This document shows, in pieces, positions 1-9,048 of a stretch of DNA of 64,000 bases. Origin of the DNA: CAWHQZ01 sp963831645 (GTDB taxonomy: Bacteria; Pseudomonadota; Alphaproteobacteria; Rhizobiales; Aestuariivirgaceae); NCBI GenBank assembly GCA_963831645.1, contig CAWHQZ010000023.1, positions 124,001-188,000 on the forward strand, read 5' to 3'. Under the pieces are notes generated by a model. The model searched no databases, was not told the DNA's origin, and saw only the letters and a list, made by a program, of their open reading frames with translations. A program made the position numbers and the translations under genes. How positions within the stretch are numbered: position 1 is the stretch's first letter; every line of letters starts with the position of its first letter.

Positions 1-294
1 ACGTCAATCTGCTGCCCGACTACACCAGGCTCACACCATTCCTCAGAAGCTACCTGGAATTCATGGGCTGGGACGATCTCAACTGGCTCGAGGATGTCCA
101 CATGGGCTATGAGGATGGCCTGCCCGCCATCTTCGACCGTAATGTCAACGGCTGGGTGCGCATCCCCAGGAATGTGAAGCTGCCCGGACAATCAGCAGGA
201 TCGCGACATGCTGGCGCGTGAGCTGCTGATCCGTTTCCAGATGTCGCCGAAGCACCCGATGGTCGAGCTGAACGAGGCCTACCGCAAGGTTTGA
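1..294 (+). pseudogene. 3' end of an unrecognised gene, frame-disrupted
   Basis: The left edge cuts into an open frame reading VNLLPDYTRLTPFLRSYLEF onward in frame 3. The coherent sequence then moves to frame 1 at about position 188, continues as NQQDRDMLARELLIRF and ends at TGA 292-294. The change of frame is explained by one extra G in the GG at about 185-187. I do not recognise the family. The piece is acidic and aromatic-rich and looks like a soluble enzyme. The damage is of the same kind as in the acyl-CoA dehydrogenase just downstream, so the two may have been one operon in a poorly read stretch. Confidence 0.5.
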
Positions 295-386
295 ACGGGG
301 ATCTCTACTCGTGATCAGCCACGTGTTGGCCGCGGCTATCGAATTCACACCTCTTTTCAGGGCTCGCGAAAACCACGCCACCTCCG

Positions 387-476
387 TCATACCAGCGAAA
401 GCTGGTATCCCGCTTTGAAGCGCCCGCAAGCGGAAAGGCCATAAGCGGGATTTCGGCGTGCGCCGGAACGACGAAA
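387..476. repeat. dispersed palindromic (REP-like) element
   Basis: The stretch holds a perfect hairpin ATACCAGC-GAAA-GCTGGTAT at 389-408, a second small hairpin CCGC-AA-GCGG at 424-433 and a third CGGCG-TG-CGCCG at 454-465. The arms ATCCCGCTT (407-415) and AAGCGGGAT (443-451) can also pair with each other. The motifs GTCAT...CGAAAGC and CGGCGTGCGCCGGAA resemble the short extragenic palindromes scattered through rhizobial genomes; that resemblance is from memory. It fills most of the gap between the first remnant and the next gene. Confidence 0.55.
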
Positions 477-582
477 TGGGTAGAGCGGCGGGACGTTGGA
501 GTTCGCGCCGGCATATGCAGAAGAGATGTGTGAAGGGTGCAGCGAAATGAATAGAAGGATCGCAAGCAGAGTGGAACGATGC

Positions 583-1161
583 CTATCGAAAACTCTGAGG
601 TGAATGCTCCGGCCAGGGGTCTGCCTTGGCGCTCTTCCAGGTAGGCTTGAACGCCAGCACTTCGGCGCCATTCGGTACTTCCGGGTTGAAGATGCGGTTG
701 TGCCACCAGGTCGCCTGGTAGGCCGGGTCGCTAGCGCGCAGCCGCCGGACGCGGCATGACAACGTGAAACGCTGGGAGAATTGCTCGAAGTCGAGAAGGC
801 ATGATCTTGCGGCGAGGAATGCCCGGGCCGTTCTCGATTGTGCGGCGAACAGCGCCGTCATCTCGTCGGAGAAAAGCTCGGGCGTCTGGTAGAGCTCGTC
901 CGCCAGGTATTTGAGTCCCGCTTCGTATACCGCTCGCGGGTCGTTGTTGCGTGCGACCTGAAACTTAAGGAATGCCGTGCTTTGCTGTGGCGAGCCTGGC
1001 ACCAGCAGCACCGTCATCGCGGCCATGAGTTCAGCGCCAGACCGCGTCAGCGCGTGCGGTCGTGCACCGGGAGGCGGCACGCCGCCGTGGTTCCGGTATG
1101 CCATCTGCCGGATGCGGCACTGCCATCCGAAAAACTGCCGGCGAAGTTCGGCGTCTGCCAT
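583..1161 (-). CDS. conserved hypothetical protein
   Basis: A clean open frame of 192 codons from ATG at 1161, continuing upstream to another ATG at 1260 (225 aa). I prefer 1161 because the sequence becomes protein-like there, at MADAELRRQFFGWQCRIRQ. The product is soluble with no signal peptide or membrane segment, has an Arg/Trp-rich N-terminus and a long amphipathic middle (YLADELYQTPELFSDEMTAL). It ends with a Trp-containing motif ATWWHNRIFNPEVPN. I recall similar uncharacterised rhizobial proteins beginning with this FFGWQCRIRQ block but know no function. It is undamaged, although the genes on both sides carry frame errors. Confidence 0.65.
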   Translation of the reverse strand: MADAELRRQFFGWQCRIRQMAYRNHGGVPPPGARPHALTRSGAELMAAMTVLLVPGSPQQSTAFLKFQVARNNDPRAVYEAGLKYLADELYQTPELFSDEMTALFAAQSRTARAFLAARSCLLDFEQFSQRFTLSCRVRRLRASDPAYQATWWHNRIFNPEVPNGAEVLAFKPTWKSAKADPWPEHSPQSFR

Positions 1162-1317
1162 CCGCTTCATGATCCGGTGCCCGTCGAGCCAGCGCGAAGC
1201 AAAGGCTTTGACAAATTGGTCTGCGATTGGGCAAATACCGGCTTGGATTGGTATGCGCAAGCGCTGCTTCCATGACGGACGACAAGAGCGCGCGGCAAGT
1301 GGTCAGGGAGACTTCAG

Positions 1318-2716
1318 ATGTCGCAGAAAAAATGGGGGAAAGAGGACTTCTGGGGCCTCGGCTTCGAGTACGATCCGCAATGGCTGCTCAACGAACAGCA
1401 GAAGGATCTGCAGGCAGCTGATCGCGCTCTGCGAGAACGAGATGCGCGACAACGCCATCGAGAGCGACAAGAAGCTGCTCTATCCCGCGCAAGAATTTCC
1501 AGATCCTGGCCAAGCACGGCCTGCTCGGCCTGCTCGTGCCGAAGGAGCTGGGCGGCATGGGCGAGAACCATGTCTGCGCCGCCATGGTGGTCGAGACCAT
1601 CGCCCGCTACGGCTGCCCGTCGACCGCCATGTGCTACACCATGCATATCGGCGCGGTCGCGGCCGCGCTGTTCCGCCACCACGACAGCCAGCCGCATGCA
1701 GGACATCATGCGCCGCATCGACAAGGACTGCCTGGTCGGCACGCTCTCCTATTCCGATCCCGAGACCGGCTCGCATTTCTGGTATCCGATTTCCTCCGGC
1801 GCGGAGAAGGTCGAGGCGGCTGGAAGGTGCGCAAGAAGGCCTCCTGGACCACCTCGGGCGGCTTCGCCGACTGGTACATCGTGCAGACCACCAGCCCGAA
1901 TTTCGGCGGCAACTACTCCGACCTCTCCTGCTTGCTGATCCTGGGCAACGAGGTCAAGGCCGAGCCCGCGAAGTGGGACGGCCTCGGCCTGCGCGGCAAC
2001 CAGTCGGGCACGCTCGAGGTCGGACCAGCGTCGTCCCGCAGGACCGCCTGGTCGGCCCGAACGGCGACGGCGCCAAGTCGAACGACGAGTGCGTCGATCC
2101 GTTCTTCCTGCTGTGCTCCTCGGCCTGCTGGAACGGCATCTCGCTGGCGCTGATCGACATCGCCAAGCGCCACACCACCAGGAAGAAGCACGTGGACGTC
2201 GGCATGCGCGTGGCCGACTATCCGACCATCCAGGACTATGTCGGCGAGGCGATCATCGACACCAACGCCTGCCGCTCCTTCGTCTTCCATGATGGCGCAG
2301 GCCATGGACGAGCGTCACCAACAATTGCGACTGGTCGATCCACAAGGATCTCGACGCCCTGCCGCGCGCCCAGTTCCTGCACTGGATGTGGCAGGTGAAG
2401 TTCGCCGCCGCCAAGAACGTCGCCCATGTCACCGACAAGATGCTGCATGCCTGCGGCGGCACCGGCTACAAGCCGGCCTCGGCATCGAGCGCTACCTGCG
2501 CGACGGCAAGGCCGGCTGGGTGATGGGTCCGACCAACGAGGTGCTGCGCCAGTTCGTCGGCAAGTCGGCGCTGCTCGGCTTCAGCAGTCGCTCGACTACT
2601 GGAACCAGTCGGTCAACGAGCGCGTGCTGAACAACGAGATCAAGAAGATGTCGGCGGCCGACAAGAAGGCGCTCGCCGAGAAGCTACTCGGTGAGGCGAG
2701 GCAAGCAGCCGAATGA
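1318..2716 (+). pseudogene. acyl-CoA dehydrogenase, frame-disrupted at about nine points
   Basis: Pieces in all three frames, read in order, give one acyl-CoA dehydrogenase from MSQKKWGKEDFWGLGFEYD to ALAEKLLGEARQAAE before TGA at 2716. Recognisable blocks are ALCENEMRDNAIESDKKLLY, ILAKHGLLGLLVPKELGGMG, the flavin-loop region GTLSYSDPETGSHFWYPIS, and the C-terminal helical part with AKNVAHVTDKMLHACGGTGY. The frame changes fall near 1415, 1490, 1690, 1822, 2027, 2292, 2315, 2477 and 2585, and most are explained by a gain or loss of one base in a run of two or three. No substitutions or stops are needed. The family oxidises acyl-CoA at the alpha-beta carbons using FAD. Either it is a functional gene read badly or a very recent pseudogene; I favour the first. 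Confidence 0.8.
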
Positions 2717-3012
2717 TTCTGTAGGATCGTTGTCGGCTCGGGCTCTAAGCAGCTCTAAGCAGGGTTGCGCCACTTCGCCAACGAAGTTGGGGTAGCCCAA
2801 CCGCCGCTATACCCCGGAAGCAGACGCCCAGCGTGTTGCGCTATGTTGCCAAAACCGGAAGACCTCGATCCAACCCCTCACTAACTTTCTGACGAGTCCA
2901 GTCACCAGACGCTCCCAGGGAGCGCCGGGGTATAATCAGACCAAGTTCTCACAGCCGGCCGCAATTGTAGATCGCCGACTGCCAGCAGAGGCTTAGCACC
3001 AGAGTGTCATCC
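2717..3012. other. intergenic stretch with nested inverted repeats
   Basis: No gene is visible. It holds a short direct repeat (GCTCTAAGCA twice at about 2740-2760), a hairpin ACTTCG-CCAA-CGAAGT at 2772-2787, a hairpin GCTCCC-A-GGGAGC at 2911-2923, and a 10-bp inverted pair TATACCCCGG (2808-2817) / CCGGGGTATA (2925-2934) about 107 bases apart. The pair brackets a block of the size of a small non-autonomous element, but I see no target duplication and do not call one. Confidence 0.4.
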
Positions 3013-3465
3013 CTACCGGCGTTCAGCGGCTTCGTTCGCGGCAACGAAGTCAGGATCGTCCTCGGTTCGCCAGCGCGGAAGATCATCACGGATGACGTTC
3101 CATGGTATTTGGCTTTCGATCCCCGAGTGAGCTTCGTTTGGCGGCCATTCTTCGGGGTGATCGAGGGTACCGACCATGACACTGTGTCCCTGCGGGGTGC
3201 GGGCTCCAAGCGGGCTGCCACAGTTGGAGCAGAAGCCGCGCTCCAACCATGCAGATGATTGGTAATACTTCGGCATACCCTTGGTGAACCGCAGCACCCC
3301 TTTTTGTGCCCCCTTGAACGCCACGAAAATGCCGGAGGGTTGACCGTAGGCCTTCTGACACATTCGGCAATGGCAATGGCCGACCCACGTAGGCGGCTCA
3401 GTCGCCTCAAACCGCACCGCTCCGCACAGGCAGCCTCCCGTGATTGGTAAAGTCTTGTCGGCCAT
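3013..3465 (-). CDS. GFA (glutathione-dependent formaldehyde-activating) fold protein
   Basis: A 150-residue soluble protein of the GFA/CENP-V family. The zinc-binding cysteines are in place: GCLCGAVRF near residue 12, HCHCRMCQ near 31-38 and GFCSNCGSPL near 77-86. Family members bind zinc through these motifs. The name comes from Gfa, which was proposed to speed the glutathione-formaldehyde reaction, but most members have no proven activity. The gene stands alone; a rightward remnant starts 23 bases away on the other strand. A second GFA protein is found at 35167-35583. The function is unproven. Confidence 0.85.
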   Translation of the reverse strand: MADKTLPITGGCLCGAVRFEATEPPTWVGHCHCRMCQKAYGQPSGIFVAFKGAQKGVLRFTKGMPKYYQSSAWLERGFCSNCGSPLGARTPQGHSVMVGTLDHPEEWPPNEAHSGIESQIPWNVIRDDLPRWRTEDDPDFVAANEAAERR

Positions 3466-3487
3466 GATTTTCCTCTAGGGGAATCGG

Positions 3488-3874
3488 GTGAACGGCGTTT
3501 CTGATTCTTTTCGGTCGTTCGGTCGGTTGGCGAAGTTTGCTGCCCACCGCTACGAGGAAGCTATCGAGCTTATACGCAATGTACGGGATCCTTCACCTGC
3601 TGTTGTGGCATTGCTCGCTGCGAGCTTTGCACAGTTGGATCGCATGGACGAAGCGAAAACCGCATGCAGACGTTTTCTCGAACTCGCCAATGAGACGCCG
3701 GTGATGCAAGCACTCAAGGATTCTGCAGATTGGCGCAATTACTTCGCCGTTCGATGGCCATTCCGGGGCAATGCGGACCTTGAACATCTTCTGAAAGCGC
3801 TGCGCAAGGCGGGCGTGCCCGTGGATGATAGCCTGCCGGTTCACAGTGGGCCTCCGTCGACTTCCGTTTGCTAA
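3488..3874 (+). pseudogene. C-terminal TPR fragment, adenylate-cyclase-type remnant
   Basis: A 128-residue frame with no convincing start (a GTG at 3488). The sequence RYEEAIELIRNVRDPSPAVV and ASFAQLDRMDEAKTACRRFL is a tetratricopeptide-like helical hairpin, followed by a motif ending HLLKALRKAGVPVDD. I recall this ending from the TPR tail of large rhizobial adenylate/guanylate cyclase and invasion-type regulators. The N-terminal catalytic or DNA-binding part is missing, so I read it as a truncated remnant. It could instead be a short real TPR protein. Confidence 0.55.
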
Positions 3875-4231
3875 CCAGTGAGTATGGCTAGAGGATGCAA
3901 GATGACAACCCATCAGATCCATGTAGGCGGGTGCTTCCGATGCGTCGCCTCATGCGAGGGGTCGAGTTGCAGCAGGCGCTGCGCGGGGTCAGAGTTTCTC
4001 CGATGCCACACAGGCCTACGCCCGCGCCTTCTCAACCTCCTATCTGGTCGCTTTTGGCCTGGACCCGTGGTTCGCCGGAGAGCGCACATGTAGGGATCGC
4101 GACTACTGAACCACAAACCTTGCTCTCGGGAACGCAACACAAGTCAGCGACAAAGTATCCACTTCTACCACGAGCCGTCCTGCCGCCCTCGGCGCGCAGC
4201 TGCAAGAGACTGAAAGCGGACGCCGTAGATT

Positions 4232-4274
4232 TTGGCCAAGGCGTTGGCCAAGCCTAAGCAACTCTGCTTAGGCT
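4232..4274 (-). terminator. tandem hairpins at the 3' end of the glycosyltransferase gene
   Basis: Two adjacent inverted repeats: TTGGCCAA-GGCG-TTGGCCAA at 4232-4251 and AGCCTAAGCA-ACTC-TGCTTAGGCT at 4251-4274. The second, a perfect 10-bp stem, overlaps the stop codon of the minus-strand glycosyltransferase. No T-tract follows on either strand, so this is not a standard intrinsic terminator; it may protect the 3' end or work with Rho. The 350 bases between it and the TPR remnant hold no gene I can support. Confidence 0.35.
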
Positions 4275-5209
4275 CGCCTGTCTCTCTGTGTCTCGGCGTA
4301 GCCCCCAGCTCGGCTGGACAAAAGGGCGGCGGGCGTCACATTGTGGCTCGGCTCGCGTCGACGCGGAAACCTCGTTCTCACCGTCACCGCCATCATCCTG
4401 GCAACATCGAACCCGCCGAACTTTACGAAGGTGCTATCGGGAGGAACGCTGATGGCGATATTGAAGTCGGCGTGGCCGTCGAAGTGTCTTAGCACCTCGG
4501 CCTTTACGTTCTCATAAACGCTCTGGCGAACGTCGATGTCGAGCTCCCACTTGCCTTCCAACCGAAGAACCATGTTCTTGATTTGGCAGTAACAGGAAGT
4601 AATTAGACGATTCAGTTCCAGGTTTTTGATCGCCTTGTGGCGCGTTCTTCTGGCGTCGCCATGTTTCAGAACACGGTCGATCAGCGAAGGCTCGAGCGTG
4701 ATCGCTTTCAAACCTGACAACTTGAGCCGGTAATAGATATCCTCGTCATCGCAACCGTAGTCCGACAGTGCCTCGTCATATCCGTTGACGAGATCAAAGG
4801 CGGAGCGCGGAATGACGCATGTCCCCATCGCATTGAATGTGCTTTCCGTCTTGCCAAAGCAGCCGAAATAGCCCGGTCGAACGTGTTGTACGGCGTATGT
4901 CGCAAAGTGGCCGGACAGCAGAACGTCGGCGTCGACGAAAGCAAGTAACTCGCCGCGAGCCGCTCTCGCGCCGAAGTTTCTCGCTCTGCAGACGTTGAAG
5001 TCGGCTGCCTCGGTCGCCTTCACGGTGTGCACAGTTGGAAAATGCACGGCCAGATACGACGCGGTGTTGTCCGGGCAGTCGTAGTCGACGACGATCACCT
5101 CGGTCGCCGCCTGCTTCAGAAATGTAGGTAGAGATTTGACCAGATGGTGCAGGCGTCCCTTGCACGTCGTCACGATCGATAGGGTCGGGTCGTTCATAGG
5201 CGTTGCCAT
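4268..5209 (-). CDS. family 2 glycosyltransferase
   Basis: A GT-A fold glycosyltransferase, 313 aa from the ATG at 5209, which has a partial ribosome-binding sequence (GCAGG) upstream; a further ATG at 5278 would add 23 residues. It shows the family start LSIVTTCKGRLHHLVKSL, the nucleotide-binding VIVVDYDCPD, the metal-binding FVDADVLL (DAD) and the acceptor-side GYDEALSDYGCDDEDIYYRL with its acidic ED pair. The frame then runs into a basic tail. There is no membrane segment, so it is cytosolic or peripheral. It probably adds a sugar to a surface polysaccharide or lipid. No glycan operon surrounds it, so donor and acceptor are unknown. Confidence 0.85.
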   Translation of the reverse strand: MATPMNDPTLSIVTTCKGRLHHLVKSLPTFLKQAATEVIVVDYDCPDNTASYLAVHFPTVHTVKATEAADFNVCRARNFGARAARGELLAFVDADVLLSGHFATYAVQHVRPGYFGCFGKTESTFNAMGTCVIPRSAFDLVNGYDEALSDYGCDDEDIYYRLKLSGLKAITLEPSLIDRVLKHGDARRTRHKAIKNLELNRLITSCYCQIKNMVLRLEGKWELDIDVRQSVYENVKAEVLRHFDGHADFNIAISVPPDSTFVKFGGFDVARMMAVTVRTRFPRRREPSHNVTPAALLSSRAGGYAETQRDRRA

Positions 5210-5284
5210 TTTGCCTGCGTGAGCTGGCTGCGCCACGGAAAATGTTTGGTTATCAACTGTCCCGTTCGTACCTTGCATAAGACT

Positions 5285-7657
5285 TTAGGACTTAACTCGC
5301 AGCTTCTGCGGATCATAGTGAGGGTAGGGAACGATGCGGGCCGGCAGCCGTTTCTGGTGGCCGTCGAGCTTGCCGATCTCGACTTCCGTTCCGAGCGCAG
5401 CATGAGTGACGTCGATGCGGGCCAACGCGATGTTCTTCTTCAGGAGGGGTGAGCGCGCACCGCTCGTCACCGTTCCGATCTGGGCGCGGCCAGCGTGCAC
5501 GCAGTCGCCGCGGCCCACGTTCTCGTTGCTGTCGATCTCGAGCCCGACCAGCTTGTGGCGGGGGTGCGCTTTGCGCTCGGCGAGCGCTGTCCTGCCGATG
5601 AAGTCCTCGTTCTTGGTCTTCAGGGGAACCGTGAAACCGATGCCGGCCTCGAAGGGATCCGTCTGATCGGAGAACTCATGGTTGAAGAAAACCAGCCCCG
5701 CTTCGATACGCAGCATATCGAGTGCCTCGAGTCCCAGGGCTGAAATGCCGTGCTTGCGGCCTTCCTCCCACACCGCGTCGAACACGCCAAGCGCGTCTTT
5801 CGGGTGACAGAACACTTCGTAGCCGAGCTCGCCCGTATACCCGGTACGCGAGACTACCACGGGAAGGCCCTCGAAGCCGCCGACACGGCCTATGCAGAAC
5901 CGGAACCACTGCAGCTCGCCGACCGCCGGCTGGGCCGGCGGCGTCCAGATGATCTCCTTAAGGAGATCACGGCTCTTCGGGCCCTGCACCGCGATGTTGT
6001 GCAATTGATCGGTGGACGACCTGACCCACGCCGTGAAGCCCATCGCTTCCGCCTGTTGGCGAAGCCACAGGCCGCCGAACTCGTCGCCGCCGATCCAGCG
6101 GAAGTTGTTCTGGGCGAGCCGGAACACGGTGCCGTCATCAATCATGCCGCCGTGCTCGTAGCACATGGCCGAATAGACCACTTCACCGGCCGACATCCGG
6201 CGCACATCCCGGGTAAGGCAGTGCTGGAGCAGCGATTCGGCGTCGGGACCGGTAACCTCGAATTTGCGTAGCGGCGAAAGATCCATTACCGCGACACGCT
6301 CACGGCAGGCCCAGTATTCATCGACGGCGTTGGCATTGTTGAACCGCGTCGGCAGCCAGTAGCCGCGGTATTCGGTGTAGTTGCGGGTGAGCGCCGAGAA
6401 ACGGGGGTGGAATGCCGTTTCCCGCGTGAGAACTGCGTCTGCATCGGGGGTCATGCGATAGGCCACGGCTCTGGAGAACTTCTCTTGCGAGGAATAGGTG
6501 CGCAGGTGGATGTCGGTTGGCTCCCACGCGTTGGCGGCATCGATATCGTCGGGGCAGGATGACGAAACACAGACGAGGTCCGTCAGCGCCTTCATCAGCA
6601 CATAGTCGCCGGGCCGCGACCACGGCTCGTCGAGATAGAGCTGATTGTTGGCGTCGATGTTGGTGTTGTAGAAGTAGTTGAGCGCTTCCCAGCCTTTGCG
6701 CCTGGCGATGCCGTAAGGCGCCAGCGCATTGTTGAAGTTCTCGGTGCAGTTCGGGTGGCCCGGGTAGCCCATGTCGTCGTAGTAGCGGCTGTTGCACGCG
6801 GTAGCGAAGGCGTCGTGCCGGCCGACCGTATCGCGGACGATCTCGACCAGCGGCTCGAAGTCCCCCCCGAACGCCTTCGACGGCAGACCGGGCGTTGGAT
6901 AGCTGCGGCCGGTAAGCGTGCGGGTGACGGTGGCGTCGAGCGCGTTCTCGACGCCCTTGTCGATCTTGCGCAGCGAGAAACACTGAAAGTCCGAGCACTG
7001 CCGGCCTGCCACGTCGATGACCTGGATGTATTCGCCGCTCCTGACGACATAGGCCTGGGCGGTCGCTGCACTGATCCGTATGTCCTGAAGCGGATCGGCG
7101 AGGGGCTCGGGCAGAACCATCGCCTCCTTGCCGGCGCGCCGCCGGCCCCGCTTCAACAGGAGCTCGATCGGCGTTGCGGTGTCCTGTTCGCCGGGATCCA
7201 TGGGCCGGCCCGGCGCTGCGGCGATGACAAGTCCGTCGCGCAGGACCGGAAACGTTGCCTTCGCGCCGGCCTTCGAGAAATCGTCAAAGACCCGTACTGC
7301 CACCGCTTTGCCGATGTCGATGGCGCGGCGCTCGAGAGCGCGGCGGGTGCGCCGGCCGCTCTCGTCGTCCTGCGCAAGCACCGATTTCAACCCGTCGGGC
7401 GGGTTCGCCTTTGCGACGCCGATCGCGGATACGTCGAACCGCCCCGATCTGTCCGTATGGCACAACTCGCAGACCTGTCCGCCCTCGGCGTCGACCAGGG
7501 TGATCTCGTCACCGGCCTCGACAGGGACCACGACAGAGCCCAGGCCCCGGATCCGATATCTTTCGACGCCCTTCGGCAGGCTGGGAATGCCTGGTCTGAG
7601 GATCAGGCTTGTTCGCGGAGTCGTGGACGGTGTCTGAGAGGTTGGCAGGTCAAGCAT
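5285..7657 (-). CDS. DUF1989-GcvT fusion, aminomethyltransferase-like protein
   Basis: About 790 aa with two different modules. Residues 20-370 carry DUF1989 (urea carboxylase-associated) features, apparently twice: VVVPVEAGDEITLVDAEGGQ, and later YVVRSGEYIQVIDVAGRQCS with the conserved GYPGHPNCTENFNNAL. Residues from about 430 to the end are a glycine-cleavage T-protein/dimethylglycine dehydrogenase C-terminal type domain (YWACRERVAVMDLSPLRKFE, SRTGYTGELGYEVF, IGRTALAERKAHPRHKLVGL), which binds folate and takes up one-carbon units. The substrate is not evident; a methylated amine or carbamoyl-type compound is plausible. Start uncertain: the frame stays open to 7735 and no clear ribosome-binding site marks 7657. 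A flavin reductase starts divergently 170 bases away. Confidence 0.85.
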   Translation of the reverse strand: MLDLPTSQTPSTTPRTSLILRPGIPSLPKGVERYRIRGLGSVVVPVEAGDEITLVDAEGGQVCELCHTDRSGRFDVSAIGVAKANPPDGLKSVLAQDDESGRRTRRALERRAIDIGKAVAVRVFDDFSKAGAKATFPVLRDGLVIAAAPGRPMDPGEQDTATPIELLLKRGRRRAGKEAMVLPEPLADPLQDIRISAATAQAYVVRSGEYIQVIDVAGRQCSDFQCFSLRKIDKGVENALDATVTRTLTGRSYPTPGLPSKAFGGDFEPLVEIVRDTVGRHDAFATACNSRYYDDMGYPGHPNCTENFNNALAPYGIARRKGWEALNYFYNTNIDANNQLYLDEPWSRPGDYVLMKALTDLVCVSSSCPDDIDAANAWEPTDIHLRTYSSQEKFSRAVAYRMTPDADAVLTRETAFHPRFSALTRNYTEYRGYWLPTRFNNANAVDEYWACRERVAVMDLSPLRKFEVTGPDAESLLQHCLTRDVRRMSAGEVVYSAMCYEHGGMIDDGTVFRLAQNNFRWIGGDEFGGLWLRQQAEAMGFTAWVRSSTDQLHNIAVQGPKSRDLLKEIIWTPPAQPAVGELQWFRFCIGRVGGFEGLPVVVSRTGYTGELGYEVFCHPKDALGVFDAVWEEGRKHGISALGLEALDMLRIEAGLVFFNHEFSDQTDPFEAGIGFTVPLKTKNEDFIGRTALAERKAHPRHKLVGLEIDSNENVGRGDCVHAGRAQIGTVTSGARSPLLKKNIALARIDVTHAALGTEVEIGKLDGHQKRLPARIVPYPHYDPQKLRVKS

Positions 7658-7827
7658 ATGGAGAAAGACCAGGCTGTATGGGGCGTGCGCATGGGCGAAA
7701 TACGCAAACCTATGCGGTGGAATGCACGAAAGCAAGAAAGCGGCCGGTCTGTTTCATGAATCCGCCGCTGCCGGTTCGTGCTACTCTTTAAGACTGTCCC
7801 CTACAGCGTGGTCTGGAAAGCCGTTTT

Positions 7828-8304
7828 ATGAGCGTCGATCCGAAACACTTCCGGCAATCCATGGGCTCCTTTCTGACCGGCGTCACCGTCATCACGACGC
7901 GCGATCACCGCGGCCAGCTAATCGGCAACACCGTCAACTCCTTCAACTCCGTATCGCTCGATCCGCCGCTGATCTTGTGGAGCCTCGGCCGGCTTGCCTT
8001 CGCCATGCGGGCCTATCTGTCGTCGGAGTATTTTGCCGTGAACGTGCTTCGCGAGGGCCAGGAAGCCCTGTCAGCTTGTTTCGCAAAGCCTTCCTCCACG
8101 AAATGGGAAGGCGTCGAGTACCACATCGGGGAGACCGGCTGCCCGATTCTCCCTGATGTTCTGGCTGTCTTCGAGTGCAAGATTGCCCACACCTACATGG
8201 GCGGCGATCACGTGATTTTCGTTGGCGAGGTGGTCAAGGCGAGCGGCGATCCGGAGGGGCGGCCCCTCGCATTCTTTCGCGGCGCCTACGTCAAGATGGC
8301 GTGA
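7828..8304 (+). CDS. flavin reductase family protein
   Basis: 158 aa with the FMN-binding split-barrel signature of the flavin reductase-like family: FRQSMGSFLTGVTVITTRD at the start, GNTVNSFNSVSLDPPLILW and YFAVNVLREGQEALSACFAK in the middle, and DHVIFVGEVVKA near the end. Members reduce free FMN/FAD with NAD(P)H for a partner monooxygenase or carry out small redox reactions. No monooxygenase is adjacent. The divergent neighbour is the DUF1989-GcvT fusion, so it may serve that demethylation-like pathway; that link is inference. Confidence 0.85.
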   Translation: MSVDPKHFRQSMGSFLTGVTVITTRDHRGQLIGNTVNSFNSVSLDPPLILWSLGRLAFAMRAYLSSEYFAVNVLREGQEALSACFAKPSSTKWEGVEYHIGETGCPILPDVLAVFECKIAHTYMGGDHVIFVGEVVKASGDPEGRPLAFFRGAYVKMA

Positions 8305-8337
8305 TCTCGGAGGCTTTCTCGCACCAGGCGGGAAGCG

Positions 8338-9048
8338 CTACTTGCCCAGGTAGGCGGCAAGGCCGGGCACGTCGCGAGACTCCAGCAATTCGCGTGTGGG
8401 CCGCTTCGCGACGATGCGGCCGGCGTCGAGAAACGCCGTTTGATCGGCCGCAAGCTCCGCATCTTCGGGCAGGTGGGTCACCAGGAGAACCGTCAACTCG
8501 CGCTCCAGATGCAGCTCCCTGACGAGCGCCACCATTTCCTGGCGCAGCGCCGGGCCAAGGGCTGCGAAAGGTTCGTCGAGCAGAAGCAGAGGCTGTTGCC
8601 GGACGACGCACCTCGCGAGCGCTGCGCGCTGGCGCTCGCCACCGGACAATTGGGCCGGCAAGCGGTGCTCTTTGCCGGCCAGTCCGACGCGCGCCAGCGC
8701 AGCATCAACGCCGGCGCGTTGCGTCCGATCGAGCTTCAGTGCCGGCGAAACGCCCAGAGCCACATTGGTTTCAACGTCGAGATGGGCGAACAGGTTGTTG
8801 TCCTGGAACAGGATGGACAGCGGTCGATCCTTCGGCGGCCGCCTTGTCATGTCCTCTCCCGCGATGCGGACCGTACCGGCCGATGGTGCAATGAATCCCG
8901 CGACGACATCGAGCAGCGTCGATTTCCCGGCGCCGCTCGGCCCCATGATGGCGACCAGCTCGCCCCTGCCGACCTCGAGGTCGAACATCATCGACATGCC
9001 GCCGATCTCGACGGTGACTCGTTCGAGCGCGAGCAGCACAGGTTTCAT
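8338..9048 (-). CDS. thiQ: thiamine ABC transporter ATP-binding protein
   Basis: 236 aa ABC ATPase: Walker A GPSGAGKSTLL, Q-loop LFQDNNLFAHL, signature LSGGERQRAALARC, Walker B PLLLLDEPFAAL and H-loop VTHLPEDA. It starts ATGA-overlapped with the stop of thiP (9045-9048). Position in a thiB-thiP-thiQ operon behind a TPP riboswitch identifies it as the energiser of thiamine/TPP import at the inner membrane. The length is normal for ThiQ. Confidence 0.93.
   Translation of the reverse strand: MKPVLLALERVTVEIGGMSMMFDLEVGRGELVAIMGPSGAGKSTLLDVVAGFIAPSAGTVRIAGEDMTRRPPKDRPLSILFQDNNLFAHLDVETNVALGVSPALKLDRTQRAGVDAALARVGLAGKEHRLPAQLSGGERQRAALARCVVRQQPLLLLDEPFAALGPALRQEMVALVRELHLERELTVLLVTHLPEDAELAADQTAFLDAGRIVAKRPTRELLESRDVPGLAAYLGK

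Noticed and set aside
977..2398. 473-codon open frame on the + strand
   Set aside because: It merges antisense of the conserved hypothetical with one frame of the acyl-CoA dehydrogenase; only short parts look like protein.
2808..2934. Small mobile element bounded by TATACCCCGG inverted repeats
   Set aside because: No target-site duplication or second copy in the window; the 10-bp pair alone is too weak.
3875..4231. Possible small genes between the TPR remnant and the glycosyltransferase
   Set aside because: Short frames have no start signal or recognisable motif; a fragment reading FSDATQAYARAFSTSYLVAF may be an old remnant but cannot be assigned.
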